Shown: piece by piece, positions 45,230 through 53,457 of the stretch | How positions within the stretch are numbered: position 1 is the stretch's first letter | Layout of the letters: each line of letters starts with the position of its first letter | NCBI GenBank assembly: GCA_900215285.1 | Contig: OCMG01000004.1 | Coordinates: 1,341,001 to 1,405,000 of the forward strand | Length of the DNA stretch: 64,000 nucleotides | Direction of reading: 5' to 3' | Source of the DNA: Ensifer adhaerens | Lineage (GTDB): Bacteria > Pseudomonadota > Alphaproteobacteria > Rhizobiales > Rhizobiaceae | Position numbers and translations under genes: made by a program | The notes under the pieces: model-generated | The model's input: the letters and a program-made list of their open reading frames with translations, nothing else | What the model was told of the DNA's origin: nothing | The model's database searches: none

Positions 45230-46471
45230 ATGTCCACCACCGTCTCTCCGCTCGCTCCCAAATCCGTGCCCGCCATGCCGCCGCTTCGCGGCCTGCGCAT
45301 GGCAACAGCCTCTGCCGGCATCAAGTACAAGGGCCGCACCGATGTGCTGATGATGATCTTTGACCAGCCCGCGGCCGTTGCCGGCGTTTTTACACGCTCG
45401 CGCTGCCCCTCCGCTCCGGTCGATTTCTGCCGGCAAAATCTCGCCGGGGGCGTTGCACGCGCCGTTGTCGTGAACTCTGGCAATGCCAATGCCTTCACGG
45501 GCAAGAAGGGCCGTGAAGCCACCGCGTTGACGGCAAAGTCCGCCGCCGCCGCCGCAGGATGCCGGGAAAGCGAGGTCTTTCTGGCTTCGACCGGCGTGAT
45601 CGGAGAACCGCTGGACGCAACCAAGTTTGCCGGTGTGCTTGACACATTGGCAAAAGACGGCACGCAGGACTTCTGGTACGAAGCCGCCAAGGCGATCATG
45701 ACCACGGACACTTATCCGAAGGTCGCGACCCGCTCTGCCGATATCGCCGGCGTCAAGGTCACGATCAATGGGATCGCGAAGGGTGCGGGCATGATCGCGC
45801 CCGACATGGCGACGATGCTGTCTTTCGTCGCCACCGATGCCGATATCGCGCCGGCGGCCCTTCAGGGCCTCTTGTCGGCCGGTGTCGGCCCGTCGTTCAA
45901 CTCGGTGACCGTCGATAGCGACACGTCCACTTCCGATACGCTGCTTCTCTTCGCGACGGGCGCGGCAGCGGCCGATGGTCAGCCGAAAATCGAGGCGGCG
46001 GACGATGCGCGGCTTGATGGCTTCAAGGCTGCGCTGAACGATCTTCTCATGGATCTGGCGTTGCAGGTCGTCCGTGATGGCGAGGGTGCCCGCAAGATGG
46101 TGGCCGTCACCGTGACGGGCGCTGAAAGCGATGCGGCGGCCAAGCGCATTGCGCTTTCGATCGCCAATTCTCCGCTCGTCAAGACGGCCGTTGCCGGCGA
46201 GGACGCCAACTGGGGCCGTGTCGTCATGGCGGTCGGCAAGTCCGGCGAAATGGCAGATCGAGACAGGCTCGCAATCTGGTTCGGCGACGTTCGGGTCGCT
46301 GTGGATGGAGAACGCGATCCGGATTATTCCGAGGCGGCAACGACCGCCGTCATGGAAAAGGAAGACATCGCCATTCGCGCCGATATCGGTCTCGGAAACG
46401 GCAAGGCAACGGTTTACACCTGTGATCTCACCAAGGAATACGTCGCCATCAACGGCGATTATCGGAGCTGA
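45230..46471 (+). CDS. argJ: bifunctional ornithine acetyltransferase / N-acetylglutamate synthase
   Basis: 413 residues. ArgJ recycles the acetyl group from N-acetylornithine to glutamate in the arginine pathway. It is made as a precursor that cuts itself between an Ala and a catalytic Thr: the site is MATML with Thr195, inside [21 protein letters not shown]. The C-terminal [16 protein letters not shown] block is also diagnostic. ATG 45230 begins the conserved part; an upstream in-frame ATG (45167) is unlikely. It heads an operon with a GNAT gene and mutT. Confidence 0.96.
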   Translation: MSTTVSPLAPKSVPAMPPLRGLRMATASAGIKYKGRTDVLMMIFDQPAAVAGVFTRSRCPSAPVDFCRQNLAGGVARAVVVNSGNANAFTGKKGREATALTAKSAAAAAGCRESEVFLASTGVIGEPLDATKFAGVLDTLAKDGTQDFWYEAAKAIMTTDTYPKVATRSADIAGVKVTINGIAKGAGMIAPDMATMLSFVATDADIAPAALQGLLSAGVGPSFNSVTVDSDTSTSDTLLLFATGAAAADGQPKIEAADDARLDGFKAALNDLLMDLALQVVRDGEGARKMVAVTVTGAESDAAAKRIALSIANSPLVKTAVAGEDANWGRVVMAVGKSGEMADRDRLAIWFGDVRVAVDGERDPDYSEAATTAVMEKEDIAIRADIGLGNGKATVYTCDLTKEYVAINGDYRS

Positions 46472-46475
46472 ACGG

Positions 46476-47240
46476 ATGGCGAGTCTTCCCGCCGTTCGGC
46501 GGCTTGAGGCGGCCGGGTTTCGCGCCTGGCCGGCTGAAACGGTCGAATATGAGGGAAGCTGGCAGAAGCGTCTGACGCCCGGACATGCGTCGCGCCGGGC
46601 CAATTGCCTCGTGCCGCTCGATCCCGGTGACACGCGCGATATTGGCGAGCGCATGGCGCGCATTGCGGCCTGGTATGCCGATGCCGGGACGGGCATGGTG
46701 GTGAAGCAGACACCGCTTTGCCCGCAGCCCGTCACCGCCTGGCTCTCCGAGCATGGCTGGGTCAGCGAAGGTGAAGTCTCCGTGCAGACGGTTGCGCTTT
46801 CCGACTACGCCCATGTGACAAGCCTCGACATGATCCCGAGCCACGACGTGCCCCGTTTCGTCGACGCCTGCGTTGCTGTCGAAGGTGGGACGAGCCGGAC
46901 GCCGCGGGAGGTCATGGAGCGCCTGTTCAGCGCGCTGCAACCCGAAACGGGCATGTTCATCCTTGGCGAAAAGAGCACGCATCCCAAAGCCGTGGCGCTT
47001 TGCGTGCATGATGGCGACCTTGCCGGCCTGCAGCAGGTTGCGGTTCTGGCGGGCGAGCGTCGCCACGGGCTAGGAAGGCAGATCACTGTTGCCGCCCTCA
47101 AATGGGCGCGTCTGCGCGGCGCGGCTACAGGCTGGCTGCAGGTCGAGACGGCGAATGCGCCGGCGCTGGCGCTCTATGCGAGCCTCGGTTTCAAGGAATG
47201 CTATCGCTATCGATACTGGAGGAAGGAGAAGACAGAATGA
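46476..47240 (+). CDS. GNAT family N-acetyltransferase
   Basis: 254 residues. The C-terminal half holds the GNAT core: [25 protein letters not shown] (acetyl-CoA loop R-x-x-G-x-G/A as RHGLGR) and [24 protein letters not shown] near the end. The N-terminal half is a degenerate second domain. Its target is unknown. It starts five bases after the argJ stop, and its own stop overlaps the mutT start (ATGA), so argJ-GNAT-mutT is one translation-coupled unit. This order recurs in rhizobia. Confidence 0.88.
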   Translation: MASLPAVRRLEAAGFRAWPAETVEYEGSWQKRLTPGHASRRANCLVPLDPGDTRDIGERMARIAAWYADAGTGMVVKQTPLCPQPVTAWLSEHGWVSEGEVSVQTVALSDYAHVTSLDMIPSHDVPRFVDACVAVEGGTSRTPREVMERLFSALQPETGMFILGEKSTHPKAVALCVHDGDLAGLQQVAVLAGERRHGLGRQITVAALKWARLRGAATGWLQVETANAPALALYASLGFKECYRYRYWRKEKTE

Positions 47241-47641
47241 ACCGTCCCATCCTTCTGGTTGCGGCCTGCGCGCTGATCGACGTCGACAATCGCATTCTTC
47301 TGTCAAAGCGGCCGGAGGGCAAGGCGCTGGCGGGGCTTTGGGAGTTTCCCGGGGGCAAAGTCGAGCCCGGGGAGACGCCGGAGGAAACACTGGTTCGCGA
47401 ACTTCGCGAAGAGTTGGGCATAGAAACGAAGGTTCCGTGTCTGGCACCTCTGACCTTTGCCAGCCATACCTACGAAACCTTTCATCTCTTGATGCCGCTT
47501 TACGTCTGCCGACGTTACGAAGGCATTCCGCGTGGTGCCGAGGGTCAGGAGATAAAATGGGTTCGCGCTAGCCAGCTTCGCGATTATCCCATGCCTCCGG
47601 CCGACGAGCCTCTCATTCCGTTTCTTCAGGATCTTCTTTAA
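47237..47641 (+). CDS. mutT: 8-oxo-dGTP pyrophosphohydrolase, Nudix family (MutT)
   Basis: 134 residues. The Nudix box G-x5-E-x7-REUxEExGU is complete: [20 protein letters not shown] then ELGI (about 37-60). It removes oxidised dGTP from the nucleotide pool, preventing A:T to C:G mutations. The ATG is overlapped by the stop of the preceding GNAT gene in ATGA. The C-terminal [22 protein letters not shown] block is that of MutT-type rather than ADP-ribose pyrophosphatase. A terminator hairpin follows at 47644. Confidence 0.93.
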   Translation: MNRPILLVAACALIDVDNRILLSKRPEGKALAGLWEFPGGKVEPGETPEETLVRELREELGIETKVPCLAPLTFASHTYETFHLLMPLYVCRRYEGIPRGAEGQEIKWVRASQLRDYPMPPADEPLIPFLQDLL

Positions 47642-47643
47642 TC

Positions 47644-47660
47644 GGGGCAGGCCTTGCCCC
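47644..47660 (+). terminator. terminator hairpin after mutT
   Basis: Arms GGGGCA (47644-47649) and TGCCCC (47655-47660) with a five-base loop, followed by AAAATTT. It closes the argJ-GNAT-mutT unit. Confidence 0.6.
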
Positions 47661-47735
47661 AAAATTTACCTTTCCTTTATCAGATTCTGACATTTTTCGA
47701 CGGTGGAGACGGCATGTATAGGTTAGGCAGTCGAT

Positions 47736-48056
47736 ATGGCCGAAAAAGATCATTATGACGAGCTGACGAAAGTCGCCGACGCACCGCTCAAGACGCCGAA
47801 ATCGGGCGCGTTGAACGTTGCCGTGATTTTTGGTGTGGCGGCGGTTGCCCTGACGCTTATTCTGGCGCCTTTCGTCGATCGGAAAAGCGCACATCTTGCC
47901 GGGACTGTCGCCCCTGGAGCCTATGACGACATTGTCACGGGGTCGATTTCGACGAATAGCGGACCGAAGCGGTACATCGTTCGTCGGAGCGTTCTTCAGG
48001 ATACGCCTGGCGCAGTTTGCATCATCAATAGCGATGGCTCGACGAGCGGTTGCTGA
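47736..48056 (+). CDS. hypothetical protein with one membrane segment
   Basis: 106 residues. A polar N-terminus (1-24) precedes one transmembrane helix (about 26-46) and a probably extracytoplasmic tail of 60 residues with two cysteines near the end (AVCIINSDGSTSGC). Those two cysteines could form a disulfide. No known domain is recognised. It lies 56 bases before the Flp pilin gene in the same direction and may be part of a small unit with it. Not an ABC, pilus or toxin component by motif. Confidence 0.6.
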   Translation: MAEKDHYDELTKVADAPLKTPKSGALNVAVIFGVAAVALTLILAPFVDRKSAHLAGTVAPGAYDDIVTGSISTNSGPKRYIVRRSVLQDTPGAVCIINSDGSTSGC

Positions 48057-48112
48057 TTTTATTTTATGTAGCGCGGTGGCTTCCATCGCGACAATTTGAA
48101 AGGAATGCGCGG

Positions 48113-48298
48113 ATGCTGATCTTGCGTCGCTTGTTGAAGGACCGAGCTGGAGCGACCGCGATCGAGTATGGACTGATCGGCGTTCTGCTTTCGATTGCCA
48201 TCATCGCCGGCGTCAGGCAGGTTGGATCGGCTGTCGGCTCCACTTACAACAACGTATCTTCCCAGGCTCTTGGCGACGGCACCCTTGGCCAGCCGTAA
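48113..48298 (+). CDS. Flp-family type IVb pilin
   Basis: 61 residues. The Flp prepilin signature is complete: a basic leader ending DRAG, the cut site G|ATAIEYGL with the glutamate-tyrosine pair, then a hydrophobic helix LIGVLLSIAIIAGV. After cleavage a pilin of about 48 residues is left. ATG 48113 has AAAGGA nine bases upstream; an in-frame ATG at 48050 would add an unrelated leader. No tad/cpa secretion genes are in the window, so this is an orphan pilin gene. Confidence 0.88.
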   Translation: MLILRRLLKDRAGATAIEYGLIGVLLSIAIIAGVRQVGSAVGSTYNNVSSQALGDGTLGQP

Positions 48299-48318
48299 TG
48301 CCCGGTGGCGCACTGCAT

Positions 48319-49194
48319 TTACTGCGCGCCTGATTTATCCTTCAAGACACTCGCTAGGCTGACTTTCGCGGAACCCCGTCGCAGCGGTTTCTGCTGGCTC
48401 TCATGCGGCGCCCAGCCGGAGACGTAGACGATCGAGAAGGTCGCGCGGATTCGACCGTCCGGATCGGAAAAGCGTTCCGCGTAGATTTCACCGGCGCGCA
48501 CGAAAAACTTCCGGCTTGGCGGTTTGCGCGAGCGACCCGTCAACGGATTGGCCATGCCCATGTGGCGAAGATCGCGCATCAACGGGAAAATCGAGTCGTA
48601 GCGCACGGCATAGGTCTCGACGTCGGCCACTGGCAGCGCAAATCCGGCGCGCTGCAACAGGGCGCCGATGTCGCGGACATCCGCAAAGGGGATGACGCGC
48701 GGACTGACGCCTCCCGTCAGCTCCTCTTCGGCGCTGAGGAGCGCTTCCCGCAATTCGGCGAGCGTCCCAGCTCCCGGTATGGCGGCGAGGAACAGGCCGT
48801 CGGGCTTGAGCGCGCGCCGTGCCTGGATGAAGAGCCCAGGTGTGTCATTCGTCAGATGCGCCGAAAGCGGTGAAACAACGAGATTCAGGCTTTCCGGTTC
48901 GAGCGACAGGTGCTCGAGCGGGGCAACTTTCAGATCTCCGGTGTCCGCGCCGAAGCCGGTTGTTTCCAGGCGCGTCATATGATCGACCTTGCCGGTCGCC
49001 ATGATTGAGGCGGCCGTCACGCCTGTCATCCCGTGCAGTTCCACGCCCTGGGCAAAGTGACGCTCCACGGCTGACAGACGGTCGGCAAGCTCTTCCGCGG
49101 CCATGTCCAGAAGGAAGCCGGCGCCGCGATCGGCGATGCTGGCCGCACGAGCCCGGTTCTTCTCTACGAGTTCTGGGTCAAAAACCAGTTGCAT
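48319..49194 (-). CDS. SAM-dependent methyltransferase (NDUFAF5/BioC-like)
   Basis: 291 residues starting at ATG 49194 (AGGG seven bases upstream; 49215 is an in-frame alternative). It starts MQLVFDPELVEKNRARAA, and includes VSPLSAHLTNDTPGLFIQARRALKPDGLFLAAIPGAGTL, the post-SAM strands of Methyltransf_11. The overall layout resembles the NDUFAF5 family, whose human member hydroxylates a complex I subunit and uses a methyltransferase fold. The SAM-loop glycines are weak, so catalytic activity is uncertain. Divergent from comF. Confidence 0.8.
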   Translation of the reverse strand: MQLVFDPELVEKNRARAASIADRGAGFLLDMAAEELADRLSAVERHFAQGVELHGMTGVTAASIMATGKVDHMTRLETTGFGADTGDLKVAPLEHLSLEPESLNLVVSPLSAHLTNDTPGLFIQARRALKPDGLFLAAIPGAGTLAELREALLSAEEELTGGVSPRVIPFADVRDIGALLQRAGFALPVADVETYAVRYDSIFPLMRDLRHMGMANPLTGRSRKPPSRKFFVRAGEIYAERFSDPDGRIRATFSIVYVSGWAPHESQQKPLRRGSAKVSLASVLKDKSGAQ

Positions 49195-49268
49195 GTCGCG
49201 CCCTGTGCTGCTCAAAATTGAGGTGTGCTGCCATGCGGCACACGCTTGTCTCTACAGGTGATCAGCCC

Positions 49269-50045
49269 ATGGGTGAAGAGGAAAGTCCCGCAGCTTCAGC
49301 TTTGTTTCATCGTCTTCCGATGCGGCTGGCGAATGCGCTTGTCAATTTCCTCTATCCGCCGGTCTGCGCGGGCTGTGGCCGTTTCGCCGCGCGTGACGGG
49401 GCCGTCTGCCCGATCTGCTGGCAAACGATCCGCTTCATCGAGCGCCCGTATTGCGAGGTAATGGGAACGCCTTTCACCCATGATCTCGGGCCAGGCATTC
49501 TATCGGCCGAGGCAATTGCACATCCGCCCGTTTTCGACCGTCTTCGCGCCGTGGCCGCACATGACGGGCTCTGCCAGAAGCTGGTCCATCGGCTGAAATA
49601 TAATGATCGGCTGGATCTCGCGCCTCTGATGGCGCGATGGATGGCGCGGGCGGCGGGTGACCTGCTGTTGGACGCCGATGTCATCGTGCCGGTCCCGCTG
49701 CACCGGACTCGGCTCTTCATGCGGCGGTTCAATCAGTCTGCGGAACTGGGGCGGCATCTCGCGCTCCAGTCGGCGAAAACGTTCAACCCGGTCGACTTGA
49801 AGCGCGTGAAGCGAACGGCGCATCAGGTTGGCCTCGGCGAGCGTGCGCGAGAAGACAATGTCCGTGGCGCCTTTGCCGTCAACGATGCCGGCAGGATGGC
49901 GTTTGCCGGTCGACGCGTTCTCCTGGTCGATGATGTCTATACGACCGGTGCAACAGTTTCTGCCGCGTCGCGTGCATTGCGCAAGGCCGGTGCCCGCGAC
50001 ATCACGGTCGTCGTCTTTTCAATGGCGCTTCCGGAGCCTATATAG
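49269..50045 (+). CDS. comF: ComF family protein (phosphoribosyltransferase-like)
   Basis: 258 residues. Two N-terminal zinc-ribbon CxxC pairs (PVCAGCGRF and VCPICW) precede the PRTase domain with the PRPP loop RVLLVDDVYTTGATVSAASRAL near 218-239. ComF/GntX proteins are linked to DNA uptake or gluconate/iron metabolism; in non-competent bacteria the role is unclear. ATG 49269 has AGGTGA eight bases upstream. It is 52 bases before the glutaredoxin gene, probably a shared transcript. Confidence 0.88.
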   Translation: MGEEESPAASALFHRLPMRLANALVNFLYPPVCAGCGRFAARDGAVCPICWQTIRFIERPYCEVMGTPFTHDLGPGILSAEAIAHPPVFDRLRAVAAHDGLCQKLVHRLKYNDRLDLAPLMARWMARAAGDLLLDADVIVPVPLHRTRLFMRRFNQSAELGRHLALQSAKTFNPVDLKRVKRTAHQVGLGERAREDNVRGAFAVNDAGRMAFAGRRVLLVDDVYTTGATVSAASRALRKAGARDITVVVFSMALPEPI

Positions 50046-50097
50046 CGTCATGAGACAAGCTGGCCCGTCCTGAGGCCGCTGAAGGAGAGAGAGTTTC

Positions 50098-50352
50098 ATG
50101 GTTCCTGTCACGATCTACACGCGTCAGATGTGCGGTTACTGTTCTGCCGCCAAGGCGCTGCTTGACCGCAAGGGTGTCAACTATACCGAGCATGACGCCA
50201 GCTTCGATCCGAAGCGTCGCCAGGAAATGATGGAGCGTTCCGGCCGTACGACCTTTCCGCAGATATTCATCGGCGAAAAGCACGTCGGCGGTTGCGACGA
50301 TCTGCATGCGCTCGATGGGGCCGGCAAGCTCGATGCGATGCTGGCCGGTTGA
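50098..50352 (+). CDS. grxC: glutaredoxin 3
   Basis: 84 residues of the class I dithiol glutaredoxin family. The active site is C12-G-Y-C15 (QMCGYCSAAK), with TFPQIFIGEKHVGGCDDL holding the cis-proline and GG glutathione-binding motif. It reduces disulfides and glutathione mixed disulfides in the cytosol. The ATG follows GGAGAG about seven bases upstream. The nitrilase-family gene begins 12 bases after its stop. Confidence 0.94.
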   Translation: MVPVTIYTRQMCGYCSAAKALLDRKGVNYTEHDASFDPKRRQEMMERSGRTTFPQIFIGEKHVGGCDDLHALDGAGKLDAMLAG

Positions 50353-50364
50353 AGGGATAATGCA

Positions 50365-51201
50365 ATGACGAAGGTCAAGGTTGCTGCCGTCCAGATGTGC
50401 TCGGGCGTCTCGGTCGAAAGGAATGTGGAGCGGATGCGCGCGCTTGTTGCGGAAGCCGCAGCTCATGGCGCGACCTATGTCCAGACTCCGGAGATGACCG
50501 GCGCGCTGCAACGCGATCGTGCAGCACTGATGGCATCGCTGAAGCCAGAGGCACATGATCTCGTCTATCGCGCTGCCTCCGAACTCGCAGCCCAGAATTC
50601 CATCTTCATGCATGTCGGCTCGACGGCCATTGCGCTCGGGAGCGAGAAGGTGGCCAACCGTGGTTTCCTCTTCGGGCCCGACGGTTCGCTGATCACCTCC
50701 TATGACAAGATCCACATGTTCGATGTCGATCTCGACAACGGCGAAAGCTGGCGTGAGAGCCGGACCTACAATCCGGGTGCTGCGGCGCGCGTGGCGCAGC
50801 TTCCCTTTGGCAAGCTCGGATTTGCGGTTTGCTATGACGTCCGTTTTCCTCAGCTGTTTCGCGCTGAAGCGCTGGCCGGTGCGGAAATCCTGACGGTTCC
50901 TGCCGCCTTTACGAAGCAGACCGGTGAGGCGCATTGGGAAATCCTGTTGCGCGCCCGCGCCATCGAAAACGGCGCATTCCTGATTGCCCCCGCCCAGGGC
51001 GGCGTGCACGAGGACGGCCGCGAGACCTATGGCAATTCGATGATCGTCAATCCCTGGGGCCAGATTCTGGCCCGTGCCGGCGGCGCGGGAGAGGCCGTTC
51101 TGGTGGCCGAGATCGACACCGCCGAAGTTGCTGCCGCGCGCGGGAAAATCCCGAACCTGAAGAACGCACGGGAATTCGCCGTCGAAACGGTCGGTGCGTG
51201 A
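50365..51201 (+). CDS. carbon-nitrogen hydrolase (Nit2/deaminated glutathione amidase-like)
   Basis: 278 residues of the nitrilase superfamily. The E-K-C triad is visible: Glu in QTPEMTG, Lys in YDKIHMFDVDL near 113 and Cys in FAVCYDVRFPQL near 155. The sequence blocks match the Nit1/Nit2-like branch that repairs deaminated glutathione or omega-amides. Next to grxC, a glutathione-linked role is attractive. It overlaps no neighbours; the DUF1178 gene follows after 12 bases. Confidence 0.88.
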   Translation: MTKVKVAAVQMCSGVSVERNVERMRALVAEAAAHGATYVQTPEMTGALQRDRAALMASLKPEAHDLVYRAASELAAQNSIFMHVGSTAIALGSEKVANRGFLFGPDGSLITSYDKIHMFDVDLDNGESWRESRTYNPGAAARVAQLPFGKLGFAVCYDVRFPQLFRAEALAGAEILTVPAAFTKQTGEAHWEILLRARAIENGAFLIAPAQGGVHEDGRETYGNSMIVNPWGQILARAGGAGEAVLVAEIDTAEVAAARGKIPNLKNAREFAVETVGA

Positions 51202-51213
51202 GGATTTGCATCC

Positions 51214-51648
51214 GTGATCAAGTATTCGCTCAAATGTGAAGCCGAGCACGCCTTCGAAGGCTGGTTTTCTTCCGGCAGCGATTTTGACGCGCAGTCTGTG
51301 CGGGGTCTTGTGACGTGCCCGGTCTGCGGTTCGGCGTCCGTCACCAAGGCCCTGATGGCCCCGGCCGTCGCGACGGCGCATGCCGGCGAGGGGGATGTGC
51401 CGATGGCCATGGCCGGAGGCGGCGTTCCCGCCGAGATGATGACGAAGCTGCGCGAGATCGTCACGCATATCCGCGCCAATTCTGAAGATGTCGGAACACG
51501 CTTTCCCGAAGAGGCGCGCAAGATCCATTATGGCGAGGCCCCTGTTCGTGGCATTATCGGCCAGGCGAAGCGGGAAGAGATCGGCGCGCTTCTTGAAGAA
51601 GGCATCGAGATCGCGCCTCTGCCGGTCCTGCCGGAAGACGCGAACTAA
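51214..51648 (+). CDS. DUF1178 family protein
   Basis: 144 residues from a GTG start. N-terminal MIKYSLKCEAEHAFEGWF with Cys, then VTCPVCGSASVTKALM supplies a CxxC zinc-ribbon-like pair, matching DUF1178. The C-terminal half has the ARKIHYGEAPVRGIIGQAKREEIGALLEEG signature. Function unknown; these proteins are widespread in alphaproteobacteria. It lies immediately downstream of the amidase gene and converges on ubiG with three bases between stops. Confidence 0.88.
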   Translation: MIKYSLKCEAEHAFEGWFSSGSDFDAQSVRGLVTCPVCGSASVTKALMAPAVATAHAGEGDVPMAMAGGGVPAEMMTKLREIVTHIRANSEDVGTRFPEEARKIHYGEAPVRGIIGQAKREEIGALLEEGIEIAPLPVLPEDAN

Positions 51649-51651
51649 GGA

Positions 51652-52398
51652 TCAAGCGGGTCGCGTCGCCAGCATCATGTAATTGACGTCCGTGTCGCGG
51701 GACAGATTCCACTGGTTTGTGAGTGGGCTGAAGAAAACGCCGGTACGCTCCTCGACCTGCAGGCCGGAGGCGAGCAGCGGCTTTTCGAGCTCTTCCGGGC
51801 GAACCAGCTTTTCATATTGATGCGTGCCCTTCGGCAGCCAGCGCAGCACGTATTCCGCGCCGACGATTGCAAGCGCTCTTGCCTTCATGGTGCGGTTGAT
51901 CGTGGCGATGAACATCATGCCGCCGGGTTTCACCATGGAGGCGCAGGTGGTGATGAAGAAGTCGACGTCCGAAACATGCTCGACCACTTCCATGTTGAGA
52001 ATGATATCGAACTTTTCGCCTTCTGCAGCCAGCTGTTCAGCGGTGACGGCGCGGTAATCCACATGGACGCCGGACTGTGCGGCGTGAATGGAAGCGATCG
52101 CGATGTTGCGCTCGGAGGCATCCGCACCCACGACCGTGGCGCCCATGCGGGCCATCGGTTCGGAGAGGAGGCCGCCGCCGCAGCCGATGTCAAGAATCCG
52201 CAGGCCTTCGAGCGGCTTATGATTGTTGGCTTCGCGGCCGAAATGCGCGCATGCCTTGTCGCGGATATAGCGGATGCGCACCGGATTGAACTTGTGCAGC
52301 GGCTTGAACTTGCCGGTCGGGTTCCACCATTCCGCCGCCATCGCGGTGAAGCGGTCGACTTCGGCCTGATCGATCGTGGTTCTTGCAGCGTCGCTCAT
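51652..52398 (-). CDS. ubiG: ubiquinone biosynthesis O-methyltransferase
   Basis: 248 residues. SAM motif I is [19 protein letters not shown] near 68-86, with [10 protein letters not shown] and [15 protein letters not shown] further on. It performs both O-methylations of the ubiquinone ring. N-terminal [21 protein letters not shown] is the UbiG-specific block. It lies upstream (divergently) of the OmpA lipoprotein gene; in other Rhizobiaceae it adjoins lysC as here. Convergent with DUF1178. Confidence 0.95.
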   Translation of the reverse strand: MSDAARTTIDQAEVDRFTAMAAEWWNPTGKFKPLHKFNPVRIRYIRDKACAHFGREANNHKPLEGLRILDIGCGGGLLSEPMARMGATVVGADASERNIAIASIHAAQSGVHVDYRAVTAEQLAAEGEKFDIILNMEVVEHVSDVDFFITTCASMVKPGGMMFIATINRTMKARALAIVGAEYVLRWLPKGTHQYEKLVRPEELEKPLLASGLQVEERTGVFFSPLTNQWNLSRDTDVNYMMLATRPA

Positions 52399-52631
52399 TG
52401 TTCATATCCTTCCTGATCGCTTTTCAAGTCGGACTGCTGCGCCTGAAAGTCAAGGCCGCAGTTTTGCCGCCGATCGCCGCAGGTCGCGCGTGGCACGGTC
52501 GTTAAAAATCCGGTGAGTGGCGACTCGCCGCGCTCTTTTGCCGTGATCTCGCCTGAATCGCGGCATTTGACTTCCGCCGGACAAACATCAAGAATCTCCC
52601 CATTGATTCCTCGTCAGGACGGACCCGTCGC

Positions 52632-53297
52632 ATGTTCAAGAAAATCGCCCTCAGCCTCCTTGCCGCAACCTTCCTCTCGGCCTGCACGACGACCGACCCT
52701 TATACGGGCGAGCAGAAGATGTCGAACACCGCCGGCGGTGCGATGATTGGCGCTGGGCTCGGCGCCGTCACCGGTCTTCTGGTGGGGCAGGATGCGAATT
52801 CGAGACGCAACGCGGCGCTGATTGGTGCCGGCATCGGCGCCCTCGGCGGCGGCTTGGTCGGCAATTATATGGATAGCCAGGAATCGGAACTGCGCCGTCA
52901 GCTTCAGGGCACAGGCGTTTCGGTGACGCGTGACGGAGACTCCATCGACCTGAACATGCCGTCCAATATTACATTCCCGACCGATCAGGATGCGGTGAAG
53001 TCGGAATTCTATCCGACACTGAATTCGGTGGCGATCGTCTTGAAGAAGTTCAACAAGACGCTGATCGACGTGAACGGCTTCACCGATTCCACCGGTAGCC
53101 TCAGACACAACCAGGATCTGTCGCAGCGCCGTGCCATTTCGGTTGCCAATTATCTGGCAAGCCAGGGCGTGGATGCGCGTCGCATGTCGGCCGTCGGCTT
53201 CGCCGATTCGCAACCGGTGGCAAGCAACGCGACAGAGGCGGGCCGCGCACAGAACCGCCGCGTCGAAATTCACATTTCGCCGCTGCGCGAGAACTGA
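52632..53297 (+). CDS. OmpA-family lipoprotein (YiaD-like)
   Basis: 221 residues. A lipobox LSAC (Cys18) ends the type II signal peptide. A glycine-zipper region MIGAGLGAVTGLLVG and LIGAGIGALGGGLVGNYM follows (about 38-83), then a C-terminal OmpA domain, with NGFTDSTGS and LSQRRAISVANYL-type peptidoglycan-binding residues and RRVEIHI at the end. It tethers the outer membrane to peptidoglycan. Followed by a possible promoter and a hairpin before lysC. Confidence 0.92.
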   Translation: MFKKIALSLLAATFLSACTTTDPYTGEQKMSNTAGGAMIGAGLGAVTGLLVGQDANSRRNAALIGAGIGALGGGLVGNYMDSQESELRRQLQGTGVSVTRDGDSIDLNMPSNITFPTDQDAVKSEFYPTLNSVAIVLKKFNKTLIDVNGFTDSTGSLRHNQDLSQRRAISVANYLASQGVDARRMSAVGFADSQPVASNATEAGRAQNRRVEIHISPLREN

Positions 53298-53329
53298 GCG
53301 GTTCCGTACCGGGGCCGGGTCTCCGGCTG

Positions 53330-53358
53330 TTGCAGTCGGTTCGCTTTTTCGCTATGAG
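53330..53358 (+). promoter_or_regulatory. possible promoter upstream of lysC
   Basis: -35 TTGCAG (53330-53335), a 17-base spacer and -10 TATGAG (53353-53358). If used, transcription would begin about 53365, just before the hairpin at 53372. The -10 box is weak. Confidence 0.3.
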
Positions 53359-53371
53359 ACCGCCAACTTTG

Positions 53372-53399
53372 GGCTCGATCCTTTTTCAAGGATCGAGCC
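53372..53399 (+). terminator. terminator-like hairpin between OmpA gene and lysC
   Basis: A perfect 12-base stem, GGCTCGATCCTT (53372-53383) with AAGGATCGAGCC (53388-53399), and a TTTC loop, followed by a T-rich stretch. Either the terminator of the OmpA gene or, if the 53330 promoter is real, an attenuator in the lysC leader. Confidence 0.8.
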
Positions 53400-53457
53400 T
53401 TCGATTGTTTGACTGAGTTCTCGCGCGTTCCGCGCGGGCCATGACCGGACATTTGAA

